A stretch of DNA of 25,221 nucleotides, from assembly GCA_028285035.1 (NCBI GenBank), contig JANQQF010000083.1, forward strand, positions 1-25,221. Reading direction: 5' to 3'. Below the pieces are notes generated by a model that saw nothing but the letters and a program-made list of their open reading frames with translations, searched no databases and was not told the origin of the DNA. This document shows positions 1-6,808 of the stretch, piece after piece. Within the stretch, counting starts at the first letter, position 1. The number at the start of each line of letters is the position of its first letter. Origin of the DNA: Phycisphaerae bacterium. GTDB taxonomy: Bacteria; Chloroflexota; Anaerolineae; 4572-78; J111. The position numbers and the translations under genes are program-made.

Positions 1-117
1 CGCGTTCGCTTGATTGTCTTAGGCGCTGTTTTTCTTTATCAGTTACTCCTTCTTTATCAATTTCACAATGGCTTGCCTCTCGGTAAGGGCATCAAAGCCC
101 TTCTTCAAGCTACCTGA
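1..117 (+). CDS. C-terminal end of a membrane protein (5' partial)
   Basis: The window opens inside an open frame that ends at TGA 115-117. The last 38 residues begin with a hydrophobic segment (LIVLGAVFLYQLLLLY) followed by a short basic, soluble tail. This fits the last transmembrane helix and cytoplasmic tail of an integral membrane protein. The next gene starts 48 bases downstream on the same strand with no terminator between them, so the two may share a transcript. The family cannot be told from this fragment. Confidence 0.5.
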   Translation, partial: RVRLIVLGAVFLYQLLLLYQFHNGLPLGKGIKALLQAT

Positions 118-165
118 TTATTTATGACCAGCTCTCACCTAAACAACTTTTCCAATGGAGGAACA

Positions 166-759
166 ATGAATAAGCAAGTCGAATTTTTCTTTGACTACGG
201 TAGCCCGACCACCTATCTGGCGTATACCCAACTCCCCCAAATTGCCGAGCGTACCGGGGCAACGATTATTTGGCGACCAGCTCTGCTAGGCGGCATCTTC
301 AAAGAAACGGGCAATCGCTCTCCGGCGATGGTGCCCGCAAAAAGTGTCTGGATGAATCAGGATATGACCCGCTTTGCGAAGCGATACGGGGTGCCGTTTA
401 CGCTCAATCCCTTTTTCCCCATCAATACACTGGCTTTGATGCGCGGGGCGGTCGTAGCCCAACGGGATGGCTATCTTGATGCTTACAATGCGGTCATGTT
501 TACTGCAATTTGGGTGGATGGTAAAAATTTGGGCGAGATTGACGTCGTTGGCGAGGTGCTGACCACGGCGGGATTGGACCCAGCGGCAATGATGGCGGCT
601 ATCCAGGAGCCTGAGGTCAAAGAAGCCCTAAAGGTCGCGACAATGGAGGCAGTAGAACGCGGTGCTTTTGGGATGCCAACGTTATTTGTGGGTGATGATA
701 TGTTTTTTGGCCAGGATCGGCTAATGTTTGTAGAAGAGGCCTTGGCGGCGATGGAATGA
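166..759 (+). CDS. 2-hydroxychromene-2-carboxylate isomerase-like protein (DsbA fold, kappa-GST type)
   Basis: This is a 197-residue cytosolic thioredoxin-fold protein of the 2-hydroxychromene-2-carboxylate isomerase / kappa-class glutathione transferase family. Members isomerise chromene carboxylates in naphthalene-type degradation or conjugate glutathione. The N-terminal FDYGSP (residues 9-14) is the family signature and S13 sits at the catalytic serine position. PALLGGIF (about 37-44) and GMPTLFVGDDMFFGQDRL (about 169-186, cis-Pro at 171) follow in the usual order. Length is typical for the family. I prefer ATG 166 over the in-frame ATG 124, because GGAGG at 157-161 is correctly placed for 166 and homology begins there. 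There is no aromatic-degradation cluster nearby, so the true substrate is open and a generic glutathione-dependent oxidoreductase role is as likely. Confidence 0.85.
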   Translation: MNKQVEFFFDYGSPTTYLAYTQLPQIAERTGATIIWRPALLGGIFKETGNRSPAMVPAKSVWMNQDMTRFAKRYGVPFTLNPFFPINTLALMRGAVVAQRDGYLDAYNAVMFTAIWVDGKNLGEIDVVGEVLTTAGLDPAAMMAAIQEPEVKEALKVATMEAVERGAFGMPTLFVGDDMFFGQDRLMFVEEALAAME

Positions 760-852
760 CGTCTCGGTCATTTTTGGGGTGCACTGAGTTGACCAGTTTG
801 GCCAACCCCTGCCACAGTTGAGGTCGGGGTGGCGTGAACTTTGCGTGCAGGC

Positions 853-1068
853 TTAGGATTTGCCTTGTCCCACCCCCTTCTGTGTTTGGCGTGCTATTCC
901 GTGCAGCCGATACTGGTCAGGTGACGGCTGGGGGGTTGGCCGTGGGGGATGAGCTAATTTATAGCCATTATTAAATGCGTACCACATCCCGAGCCATTCC
1001 GCCATAGGGAAAAATTCGCCTGGTCGTCCGTATTGCTTGATAAATGTTTCTCTACGTTGCCTGTTCAT
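853..1068 (-). CDS. small protein of unknown function
   Basis: A 71-residue open frame on the minus strand. Its N-terminal half is rich in aromatic residues and Gly and looks protein-like (GEFFPMAEWLGMWYAFNNGY, about residues 17-36). Its C-terminal half is Pro/Gln/Arg-rich and low complexity. The ribosome site is poor: a purine-rich AAGAAAGAAAG lies upstream and TAGG directly abuts the ATG. I do not recognise a family. It converges with the isomerase gene. It could be genuine or a chance frame in a GC-rich patch. Confidence 0.35.
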   Translation of the reverse strand: MNRQRRETFIKQYGRPGEFFPMAEWLGMWYAFNNGYKLAHPPRPTPQPSPDQYRLHGIARQTQKGVGQGKS

Positions 1069-1463
1069 CCTATACTTTCTTTCTTAAAATTTTTAAAAGA
1101 CCGAAAGAATATTGTAACAAAAAGCCATAATTAGGGCAAGTAACGGAGCAAAGCTCCTAGAGCGGTTGCACGGTCAGTTGGCACCCCCAGAATTATGGTA
1201 GCGGTGACGACAAATCTAAAGGTGAATGCGTTGAAACCCGAATCTCCACTGGATTTGCCTCGCCCGCGTGGGCGACGATCATCCCTGGATGGCCTGCCGT
1301 TCGGGGGCATCGATCCTAGGCGAGACAATCAGTGCGAAAATACCGTTGGTCTGCGATCATCTCACCCGATTGCCATCGCCCCTCCGAAAATATCCATCGC
1401 CGATTGTGGTCTATTTTAACCTTACAATGCCCCTAACAAAATCTCCAAAATTTGGAGGGAATC
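1069..1463. other. gene-free stretch with a nested palindromic element at 1125-1198
   Basis: No convincing gene is visible here; the short frames on both strands lack ribosome sites and family features. Positions 1125-1132 (CCATAATT) and 1191-1198 (AATTATGG) are perfect 8-base inverted arms, with partly matching G and C runs just inside them. Between them lie GCAA/TTGC arms and a tight GGAGC-AAA-GCTCC hairpin (1145-1157). The nesting suggests a folded RNA or a small palindromic repeat element. The rest, up to the ribosome site of the DUF5662 remnant, shows nothing I can name. Confidence 0.35.
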
Positions 1464-1854
1464 GTGCGCCCACACCTAAATTACCTTTGATACTTCATTC
1501 GTCACAAATGGTTTGTTTTCATCGAATGTCAGAAGCTAGGCGTGCCCTGGTGGGCCGCGCTCATCCACGACTGGCAAAAATTCACCCCCGCCGAGTGGCG
1601 ACCCTACGTGCTCACCTTTTACGGCCCATGGACTTATGATGATCGCCCCCAATGGCTGGTCGATGCCTTTGACCGGGCCTGGCTCCACCATCAACACCTC
1701 GGCCCCCACCATTGAATGCTGGCTGACTGGCGCGGGCCGAGCCATTACCGGGACCGATAATACTGCCGCGTGGTATTTGAAAAATCGGGATAAAATGCAG
1801 TTGCATCCAAATACGCGGGCGTGGGTGGAGGAGCAGTTGGACATTTTAAAGTAA
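1464..1854 (+). pseudogene. DUF5662 family gene, decayed
   Basis: A GTG at 1464 has a good ribosome site (GGAGG 1454-1458). The frame reads VRPHLNYL, then TGA at 1488-1490, then continues as YFIRHKWFVFIECQKLGVPW and LIHDWQKFTPAEWRPY. This is the typical N-terminal half of the DUF5662 family, including the HD...KF..EW motif and a later AW.HH motif. The TGA sits where a Trp codon is expected. A second in-frame stop, TGA 1713-1715, follows the HH. The family-like C-terminus (TAAWYLKNRDKMQLHPNTRA, then WVEEQL) continues in the +1 frame to TAA 1854. Residues normally found between the HH and the C-terminal block seem to be missing. So the gene carries a nonsense change, a probable small deletion and a frameshift. 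The family name rests on remembered motifs. The function of the family is not established. Confidence 0.7.
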
Positions 1855-1918
1855 CTACTATAGAGGGATACGAAAAAAGGACTCGTTTCGCATAATAGGT
1901 TGCTATCCTTAATCAAAA

Positions 1919-3067
1919 CTACTCTTCAACAAATATTGCCCCAGCCGCTTTAAAGTCAATCCCATCAGGCCAGATAGTGTTTTTATTATATTTTACCTTT
2001 CTGAGGATCGCCCCTCTGAGGATCGCCCCCCTAAGGTCTGCATCACTGAGGATCGCCCCTCTGAGGATCGTCCCCCTAAGGTCTGCATCACTGAGGTTAG
2101 CTCCTCTAAGGTCTGCATCACTGAGGTTTGTCCCCCTGAGGATCGCCTGTGTGAGGTTGGCCTTTCTGAGGATCGTCTCTCTGAGATCTGCCTTTCTGAG
2201 GATCGCTCCACTGAGGATCGCCTCACTAAGGTCCGCCCCGCTAAGGTCTGCATCACTGAGATCTGCCCCCCTAAGGATTGCCTCCCTAAGGATCGCCTCA
2301 CTAAGGTCCGCCCCACTAAAGATGGCTCTCATCAGACCCGCCCTACAAAAATTGGATTTATACAGGCTCGCTTCCCTTAAATCAATGCTAGGTAGAACCA
2401 TTCCTTTGAAATCAACGTCTCTCAAGTTTACCCCACTAAAATCAAAAACTCCTTTAATTGGCTTTCTACGATAGGTAGTTATCACATTAGCATCCATCAA
2501 GAAACGGAGGGCTATTTCATTATGCTTGCCATCAAGCCGATGCAAGATTGACAGAGTGAGAGTTTTTGCTACATCGCGAACAGGATCGCCTGCCGCAGAC
2601 TGCAATAAGCGTTTTTCTAGCAGTAATTCCTTCATTCCGTCGATAAAGCCTTGTAAGGCCCGTTCTTTCTCTAGCTGATCAGCGATCTGACGATCAGTTT
2701 CACGCTCTCGTTCAGCAATCCCTAAATCTTGTTCCCGTTGTTCTTTGGCAATCTCGCGATCCTGGTAGCGTTGAATTCGGGAGAGGAAGAAGCCCCCCAG
2801 AGCCAGCACAATGGGCACGAGCAAAAGATCGGCTAAATCCCATAGGGTTTTATCAAATCCAGTCCATTCTGGCCAATTTGTTAATGGAAAAATTCTCCTA
2901 TCATAGACTAGGGTACAAAGCAGGGTGATGAAAAGAAGGGAGAAGAAAATGCGGCGGTGTTTGGTAATCTCAACTATCCATCCCCAAACCCATTGGTAAG
3001 TTTCATCTGTTACCACAACAAGGATAGATACGACGAAAATCAAAAAAATAATCAAAAAAATTTGCAT
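1919..3067 (-). CDS. membrane-anchored pentapeptide-repeat protein
   Basis: A 382-residue protein. Hydrophobic segments at about residues 2-20, 40-55 and 79-97 predict membrane insertion. A strongly charged coiled coil follows (about 99-155), then a helical linker. From about residue 208 to 365 runs a near-perfect pentapeptide repeat (A[DN]L.. / AIL.. pattern), expected to form a right-handed quadrilateral beta-helix in the cytoplasm. The 15-base periodicity is obvious in the DNA at 1990-2330. The start ATG 3067 has AAGGTG about ten bases upstream. Proteins of this layout are common in cyanobacteria and Chloroflexota; their role is generally unknown, with scaffolding or protein interaction suggested. 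There is no partner gene next to it: upstream is a terminator and the Excalibur gene on the same strand. Confidence 0.85.
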   Translation of the reverse strand: MQIFLIIFLIFVVSILVVVTDETYQWVWGWIVEITKHRRIFFSLLFITLLCTLVYDRRIFPLTNWPEWTGFDKTLWDLADLLLVPIVLALGGFFLSRIQRYQDREIAKEQREQDLGIAERERETDRQIADQLEKERALQGFIDGMKELLLEKRLLQSAAGDPVRDVAKTLTLSILHRLDGKHNEIALRFLMDANVITTYRRKPIKGVFDFSGVNLRDVDFKGMVLPSIDLREASLYKSNFCRAGLMRAIFSGADLSEAILREAILRGADLSDADLSGADLSEAILSGAILRKADLRETILRKANLTQAILRGTNLSDADLRGANLSDADLRGTILRGAILSDADLRGAILRGAILRKVKYNKNTIWPDGIDFKAAGAIFVEE

Positions 3068-3277
3068 TTTCTAATGTCACCTTGAGAAATAAAAATTGGG
3101 ATAGCCCTAACACGACTGACCCAACTGAACAAAATACATGCTTAACAAGGTAGGGGTGAGAATAACCCTGCATCCAACAAGACTCCCAGCTTCTCTAATG
3201 CCAGTATAACATGATTTGGTTCGAATAAAAAAGTGAATATAGTATTCTGATTTTTGCAACAAACTACTGGAAAATAG

Positions 3278-3307
3278 AAAATCCTTGTTGGCTACAACAA
3301 GGATTTT
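3278..3307 (-). terminator. intrinsic terminator downstream of the Excalibur gene
   Basis: A perfect 13-base inverted repeat (AAAATCCTTGTTG at 3278-3290, its complement at 3295-3307) with the loop GCTA. On the minus strand the right arm of the hairpin ends in a T run. It lies 15 bases past the TAA at 3322-3324, so it ends transcription from the gene at 3442-3975 before the pentapeptide gene. The A/T-rich arms would also allow it to work on the plus strand. Confidence 0.8.
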
Positions 3308-3321
3308 TGTTAGGGTTATGG

Positions 3322-3441
3322 TTAGAGTGGGCAAGTGTTCATTAAAGTGTCATTGACACCTGCACTCGCACCATCTCTTACATTAGCCATGCATGTTGCG
3401 TAGCAACCGTAAGAACATATGACGAGCTGTACGTAGTTGGA
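3322..3441 (-). pseudogene. 39-codon in-frame extension after the stop of the Excalibur gene, Cys-rich remnant
   Basis: Immediately after the TAA (3442-3444) of the upstream gene, the same frame stays open for 39 codons and ends at TAA 3322-3324. The translation looks protein-like, with three Cys in its first half (VICSYGCYATC) followed by MANVRDGASAGVNDTLMNTC. There is no start codon with a ribosome site at its head. The transcription terminator sits right after its stop, not after the first one. It may be the 3' end of a second small secreted Cys protein that lost its start, or an ancestral C-terminal extension. It could also be chance. Confidence 0.3.
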
Positions 3442-3975
3442 TTACGTGTTTAATATTCCTCGTACCCCCGCAATCAACAACCCAATCAACAACCCCACAA
3501 TCGGCCAAATCGGCACCGTACTGCTGGCCAGTACGCCGCCACTGTCGGGGATTGTTTCGGGTTCGGTGGCGGGTGTAGCGGTTGCTACGGTGTCGCTATT
3601 AGGCTGGGCTGTAGGTAGGAGTGAGTCGCCGGGCGTGGCGGTGGCGACGAGGGTAGCGGTGGCGGTAGGTATTGGTGTGTCCACGTTTTCTGGGAGCGGT
3701 GTGGGGATGGATGTAGCTGTGGCTTGGATGGTGGTCGAGCCACCAGTATTTTGGAGATCCTCGCACACCTGGCCGTCGTTGTCATCGTCAAGCCGGAAGA
3801 CATCGCCATATCCTTCGGTGCGGCATTGCGTATAGCATAACTGGGCCTCGCTACGACCGCTAAAATCACCACAATCCAAATCAGGGCCTGTGCAGTTGCA
3901 GGTTTGGGCTAGGATTGGGGTAGGGAGTACGGTTAAACAGATCATTGTAACCACTAAAATGATTGTCAGTCTCAT
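3442..3975 (-). CDS. Excalibur-domain surface protein with C-terminal membrane anchor
   Basis: A 177-residue exported protein. Residues 1-23 form a signal peptide ending before Q24. Residues 26-74 are an Excalibur-like calcium-binding module, with Cys at 26, 28, 35, 47, 51 and 71 and the Ca-loop DDDNDG..CE at 63-72. Residues 76-150 form a Thr/Pro/Ala/Val stalk with TATATP-type repeats. Residues 152-171 form a single transmembrane helix with a short basic tail. The start is well marked by CAGGAG about eight bases upstream. The layout suggests display on the outer face of the cell membrane, with the Cys/Ca module held out by the stalk. The partner or ligand is unknown. See the adjoining entry for the in-frame continuation past its stop. 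Confidence 0.85.
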   Translation of the reverse strand: MRLTIILVVTMICLTVLPTPILAQTCNCTGPDLDCGDFSGRSEAQLCYTQCRTEGYGDVFRLDDDNDGQVCEDLQNTGGSTTIQATATSIPTPLPENVDTPIPTATATLVATATPGDSLLPTAQPNSDTVATATPATEPETIPDSGGVLASSTVPIWPIVGLLIGLLIAGVRGILNT

Positions 3976-4075
3976 AAGTCTCTCCTGTATTATACGGTAA
4001 ATTACTTGCCATAATAACTGAGAGGCGAACTCGTGTCAAGAGGTCAACCTTGGGGTAGGCCAATCAGGAATCAAA

Positions 4076-4107
4076 AAGAAGTTGGACGCAATTTTGCTCA
4101 ACTTCTT
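4076..4107. terminator. hairpin in the divergent intergenic region
   Basis: AAGAAGTTG (4076-4084) and CAACTTCTT (4099-4107) form a 9-base perfect stem with a 14-base loop. T-rich sequence follows on the right and A-rich sequence precedes on the left, so it could act as a bidirectional terminator. It lies between two divergent genes, where a terminator is unexpected unless it insulates them. A smaller palindrome, CGGGT-AA-ACCCG, lies at 4138-4149 upstream of the 4215 gene and could be an operator. Confidence 0.45.
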
Positions 4108-4214
4108 CTTTATTTGAACGACATATTTTACTGAAAGCGGGTAAACCCGTTTGAATTATACCCCCGACAAGAGCCTGAATACATTCTAATCGAATATTAA
4201 ATTAGGAGGCAGGT

Positions 4215-4472
4215 ATGACAGAGCAAAACAAAGGATTAATCATTGATTTGGCTCAGAGCCAGTATGTCATTTATCAATCGGAGCCGCCTGCTTTGCTCTG
4301 GTTGGTTCTGATGATGGCCATTACCCTTGTAGTTGTGCTGGTCGGCCAGCTCGGGGTCATCCTGGCAGTCATCAATATTATTCTGGCGGCGTGGCTTGTC
4401 CTGATCCCGCTATCGATGACATTTGGAATGACCTTAACTTTGATTTATCACGAAGGGAGGTTGGCCCCATGA
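4215..4472 (+). CDS. small two-helix membrane protein, first gene of a three-gene operon
   Basis: An 85-residue protein with a short polar N-terminus and two long hydrophobic segments (about residues 26-48 and 50-76), ending in a short charged tail. The ribosome site TAGGAGG is well placed before ATG 4215. Its stop overlaps the next start as ATGA (4469-4472), so translation is coupled. I do not recognise a family. The operon context (two further membrane proteins, one of the DUF2637 type) suggests a membrane complex from a mobile element or plasmid-like module. Confidence 0.8.
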   Translation: MTEQNKGLIIDLAQSQYVIYQSEPPALLWLVLMMAITLVVVLVGQLGVILAVINIILAAWLVLIPLSMTFGMTLTLIYHEGRLAP

Positions 4473-5158
4473 GGCGAAGATTTAGAAGTCAGGCAGTTGG
4501 ACTTAAGGCCCAACCAGGTGAAACTATAGTTCACAATCATCCTCCAAATTATGCTTGGCCTATTCTTACTGGAATTATGGCTGTCATTGTTGGTGTGATC
4601 GGATTATGGCACGCTGCGCTTTACCTGCTCAGTGAGGCAGGCGATCCCCACCCAGAACGTACCTTATCCCTGGTGATTATTTCAGTCGTTTTACTAGTCG
4701 GCTTTGCTTTCTTGGGTAGCTGGCTGGTTGGTCAGCATTTTGATCGCTGGTCAAATCATCGCCTACAGGTATTGGATCGTGAAAATGAGGCCCTGCGCTA
4801 TCGCCAGTTAATGGCTAATTCTATGACCCAAGACACTCGCACGGTTGGTCCAGACGCTCGTTTCGCTAATTTGGTCATTTTGGTAATGATTCAGGCGTTC
4901 GATGATTATGCCAGCCGACAGGGCGAGTACGCCTACAGCGACCCTCGGCCCTGGTCTCGTCGCAATGCTGCTACTTTCATTTTAGCTAATGAGAAAACGC
5001 CGGTTGGGGAGTCGATGGCGAGCCGGGTGCGCCCGTGGCTCTTAGAACGAGGGGTAATCACCTCAAATAACCAAATCAACCTCAAACGCTATCCCGATGT
5101 CGCTAGTGTTCAGCGATTATTACATCAACCGATTTTATTAACCCACGGAGGATCATAA
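4469..5158 (+). CDS. two-helix membrane protein with possible C-terminal winged helix
   Basis: A 229-residue protein. A basic N-terminus (MRRRFR) leads to transmembrane segments at about 30-54 and 66-90. A charged helical linker (about 91-125) and a soluble C-terminal domain follow. Residues about 150-215 (WSRRNAATFILANEKT ... ASRVRPWLLERGVI) have the helix spacing of a winged-helix DNA-binding fold, but this is only a visual impression. ATG 4469 is preferred over the in-frame ATG 4391, because GAAGGGAGG lies just upstream and it gives the ATGA overlap with the first gene. The stop overlaps the next start by one base (TAATG). No family recognised. Confidence 0.75.
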   Translation: MRRRFRSQAVGLKAQPGETIVHNHPPNYAWPILTGIMAVIVGVIGLWHAALYLLSEAGDPHPERTLSLVIISVVLLVGFAFLGSWLVGQHFDRWSNHRLQVLDRENEALRYRQLMANSMTQDTRTVGPDARFANLVILVMIQAFDDYASRQGEYAYSDPRPWSRRNAATFILANEKTPVGESMASRVRPWLLERGVITSNNQINLKRYPDVASVQRLLHQPILLTHGGS

Positions 5159-6084
5159 TGACAAATCGAATTATTGCTTGGTTAACAGGCCTGCTGACCT
5201 TAGCTCTAGCGGTCTTTGCCTTTGTTCTATCGTTCAACGCCTTAACCGAACTGGCTGCCCAACACGGGATCACCATCCCCATCCTCTTTCCGCTCATTGT
5301 TGAATTCGCCGTGGTCATCTTCTCATTCAATGCACTCTATCGCTCCCTGAATGGGGAGGGCATCCGAGTGCAATGGGTCTTAATTATTGGCTCAAGTCTC
5401 ATTGCTGGCACGTTCAATGTTATCCACGCCAAGCCTGACTTTGTTAGCCAGACAATGGCCGCAATGCCCAGCTTATTCCTTTTGCTGTCATTTGAGACAT
5501 TCCTCAGTCAAATCAAACACGCCGTTGAACGTTCAACTGTGGTCCAGAGCTTGACCGCATTGAATAGTGAATTGTCAGTTAAACAAATTGAACTAGACAC
5601 GCTCCTGTCAACTAAAGAGGTTGAGTTGAACACCCTGTTAACTGAGAAACAAAATGAGATCGAGCGATTGAACATGATCGCTAAACGAGCGGAGGAAAAG
5701 GTTGAACACTTGAAGGGGCAAGTCAAGTCGTTAAAGACTGTTCAATCTAGCAGTATTGAACAAGCTCGACGTCAAAAATCGGAGCAGGATGCTGACACCC
5801 TTGAACAACGTCACGATCAAATTTTGTCAATCCTAAAAACTGAGGGTGACATCGGCCCCTCCGCTTTTGTCAAACGATTGAAAGTTAGTCGTACCACGGT
5901 GTACAACGATTTCAAAAACCTTTCAGAAGCAGGTGTCATTTTGAAGGAAGGTGACACCTGGGTAATCAGCAAAAAATCCAATTTAACCCAACCTGGTGAA
6001 CAGCCCATTCAGAAAGCCTCTGATAAGGACGCCCTCAAACGAAGTGTTGAATATTTCACCAATGGGGTCGCAGCAGGGGTCTAA
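5158..6084 (+). CDS. DUF2637-like membrane protein with coiled coil and C-terminal winged helix
   Basis: A 308-residue protein. Four hydrophobic segments (about residues 8-28, 40-61, 72-88 and 100-117) match the DUF2637 type of membrane domain, which is known mainly from actinobacterial plasmids and integrative elements. A long coiled coil fills about 120-215. Residues about 219-270 form a clear winged helix-turn-helix (ILSILKTEG..GPSAFVKRLKVSRTTVYNDFKNLSEAGVI), with the recognition helix near SRTTVYNDF. It thus appears to hold a DNA-binding domain at the inner face of the membrane. It is the last gene of the operon; GGAGG sits eight bases upstream of its ATG. The coding sequence contains an inverted repeat, CAGGTGTCA/TGACACCTG, at 5930-5960. 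Confidence 0.8.
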   Translation: MTNRIIAWLTGLLTLALAVFAFVLSFNALTELAAQHGITIPILFPLIVEFAVVIFSFNALYRSLNGEGIRVQWVLIIGSSLIAGTFNVIHAKPDFVSQTMAAMPSLFLLLSFETFLSQIKHAVERSTVVQSLTALNSELSVKQIELDTLLSTKEVELNTLLTEKQNEIERLNMIAKRAEEKVEHLKGQVKSLKTVQSSSIEQARRQKSEQDADTLEQRHDQILSILKTEGDIGPSAFVKRLKVSRTTVYNDFKNLSEAGVILKEGDTWVISKKSNLTQPGEQPIQKASDKDALKRSVEYFTNGVAAGV

Positions 6085-6104
6085 TCAAATGAAGTTATCC
6101 AGTC

Positions 6105-6128
6105 TGGTGGGGTTGGTATACCCCACCA
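6105..6128 (+). terminator. hairpin after the DUF2637 operon
   Basis: TGGTGGGGT (6105-6113) and ACCCCACCA (6120-6128) form a perfect 9-base stem with a six-base loop, 20 bases past the operon's last stop codon. No T run follows, so it is a weak or factor-dependent terminator, or an mRNA 3'-end stabiliser. Confidence 0.5.
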
Positions 6129-6234
6129 CCCCACATTAAGGAAATCTCGGAGTTTGTATAGTATGCGAGGGTGCGAAGAGGGTAGGGGAGAGGAGAGGAT
6201 TCAAGATTTACTATCCGAAATTTTTGATTTATGG

Positions 6235-6263
6235 TTGAAACTCGAATTGTAATCTGTTACAAT
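6235..6263 (+). promoter_or_regulatory. sigma70-type promoter before the prophage late module
   Basis: TTGAAA (6235-6240), a 17-base spacer, and TACAAT (6258-6263). Both boxes are one base from consensus and the spacing is ideal. The predicted start near 6270 lies only a few bases before the strong terminator hairpin at 6274-6319, so most transcripts should stop after roughly 45-50 nucleotides unless termination is relieved. Confidence 0.7.
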
Positions 6264-6273
6264 ATCGGCATTG

Positions 6274-6319
6274 AGCGGTCCCTCTCCGCAAGATAACGTG
6301 CGAGGGGACCGCTTTTTTT
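6274..6319 (+). terminator. strong intrinsic terminator / attenuator directly after the promoter
   Basis: AGCGGTCCCTC (6274-6284) pairs with GAGGGGACCGCT (6302-6313) with one bulge, and an inner CGCA/TGCG pair can extend the stem. Seven T follow (6313-6319). This is a textbook intrinsic terminator sitting between the promoter at 6235-6263 and the first prophage gene at 6338. It may be an attenuator opened by an antiterminator, or the 3' end of a tiny RNA. Confidence 0.85.
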
Positions 6320-6337
6320 ATTTGGTAGCGCCTACAT

Positions 6338-6808
6338 ATGAGCAAACACTTAATCCGAGATATCTTTAGATTTGCAAAATACATTTTGTCCAATGCTGAC
6401 GGCATCGCCCCATTAATGCTGGGGGGATTTGGCGGGTCGCTCTGGGTATTTGATCGATTTGTGGTGAGTCCTATTTTTTCAGCCAGCGATGTAGCTCGTA
6501 TTGCGCCACAGTGGGTATGGGCGTGGCTACTGATTGCCCCGTCGGTTGCTTCATTGGTGGGTGTTTATATTTGGCTGAACTTGCCGAAACGATATCACCT
6601 CACAGTTCATCTAATTGATGTGTCAGCGACAATCCTAAATGCAGCGATGGCTGCATTACTGATGTCGTTGTTTTGGCGGGTTAACTACCGCACCACTGCG
6701 TTACCCGTTGTCGCGGTCTTGTTTCTGGTGTCGATTGCTGCATTCTCGATCGTGCAGAGTCGCCGACCGCTGTGGTCGTTCCCTTTCTTTGGGAGGGCAA
6801 AATCGTGA
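6338..6808 (+). CDS. four-helix membrane protein, first gene of the late module
   Basis: A 156-residue protein with four hydrophobic segments (about residues 21-42, 60-80, 90-113 and 121-140) and short polar loops. The N-terminus is basic and amphipathic. There is no good ribosome site ahead of ATG 6338, so translation may be weak. It overlaps the next gene at GTGA (6805-6808). No family recognised. Its position just before the terminase genes, with a second small membrane protein, would suit a holin-like or superinfection-exclusion role, but nothing in the sequence shows this. Confidence 0.7.
   Translation: MSKHLIRDIFRFAKYILSNADGIAPLMLGGFGGSLWVFDRFVVSPIFSASDVARIAPQWVWAWLLIAPSVASLVGVYIWLNLPKRYHLTVHLIDVSATILNAAMAALLMSLFWRVNYRTTALPVVAVLFLVSIAAFSIVQSRRPLWSFPFFGRAKS

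Noticed and set aside
1488..1490. TGA recoded as Trp
   Set aside because: TGA clearly serves as the stop of other genes here (for example 757-759 and the ATGA overlaps), and the same gene has further lesions, so decay is the simpler reading.
1536..1916. 126-codon minus-strand open frame over the DUF5662 remnant
   Set aside because: It is antisense to recognisable DUF5662 coding sequence and has no ribosome site or protein-like features.
1977..2474. 165-codon plus-strand open frame rich in SLRIAPLR-type repeats
   Set aside because: It is the mirror image of the 15-base pentapeptide repeat on the other strand; the repeat period keeps several frames open, and there is no ribosome site.
3437..3835. 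132-codon plus-strand open frame over the Excalibur gene
   Set aside because: Antisense to a well-supported gene; Val/Gly/Ser-rich composition comes from the Thr/Pro-repeat codons of the other strand.
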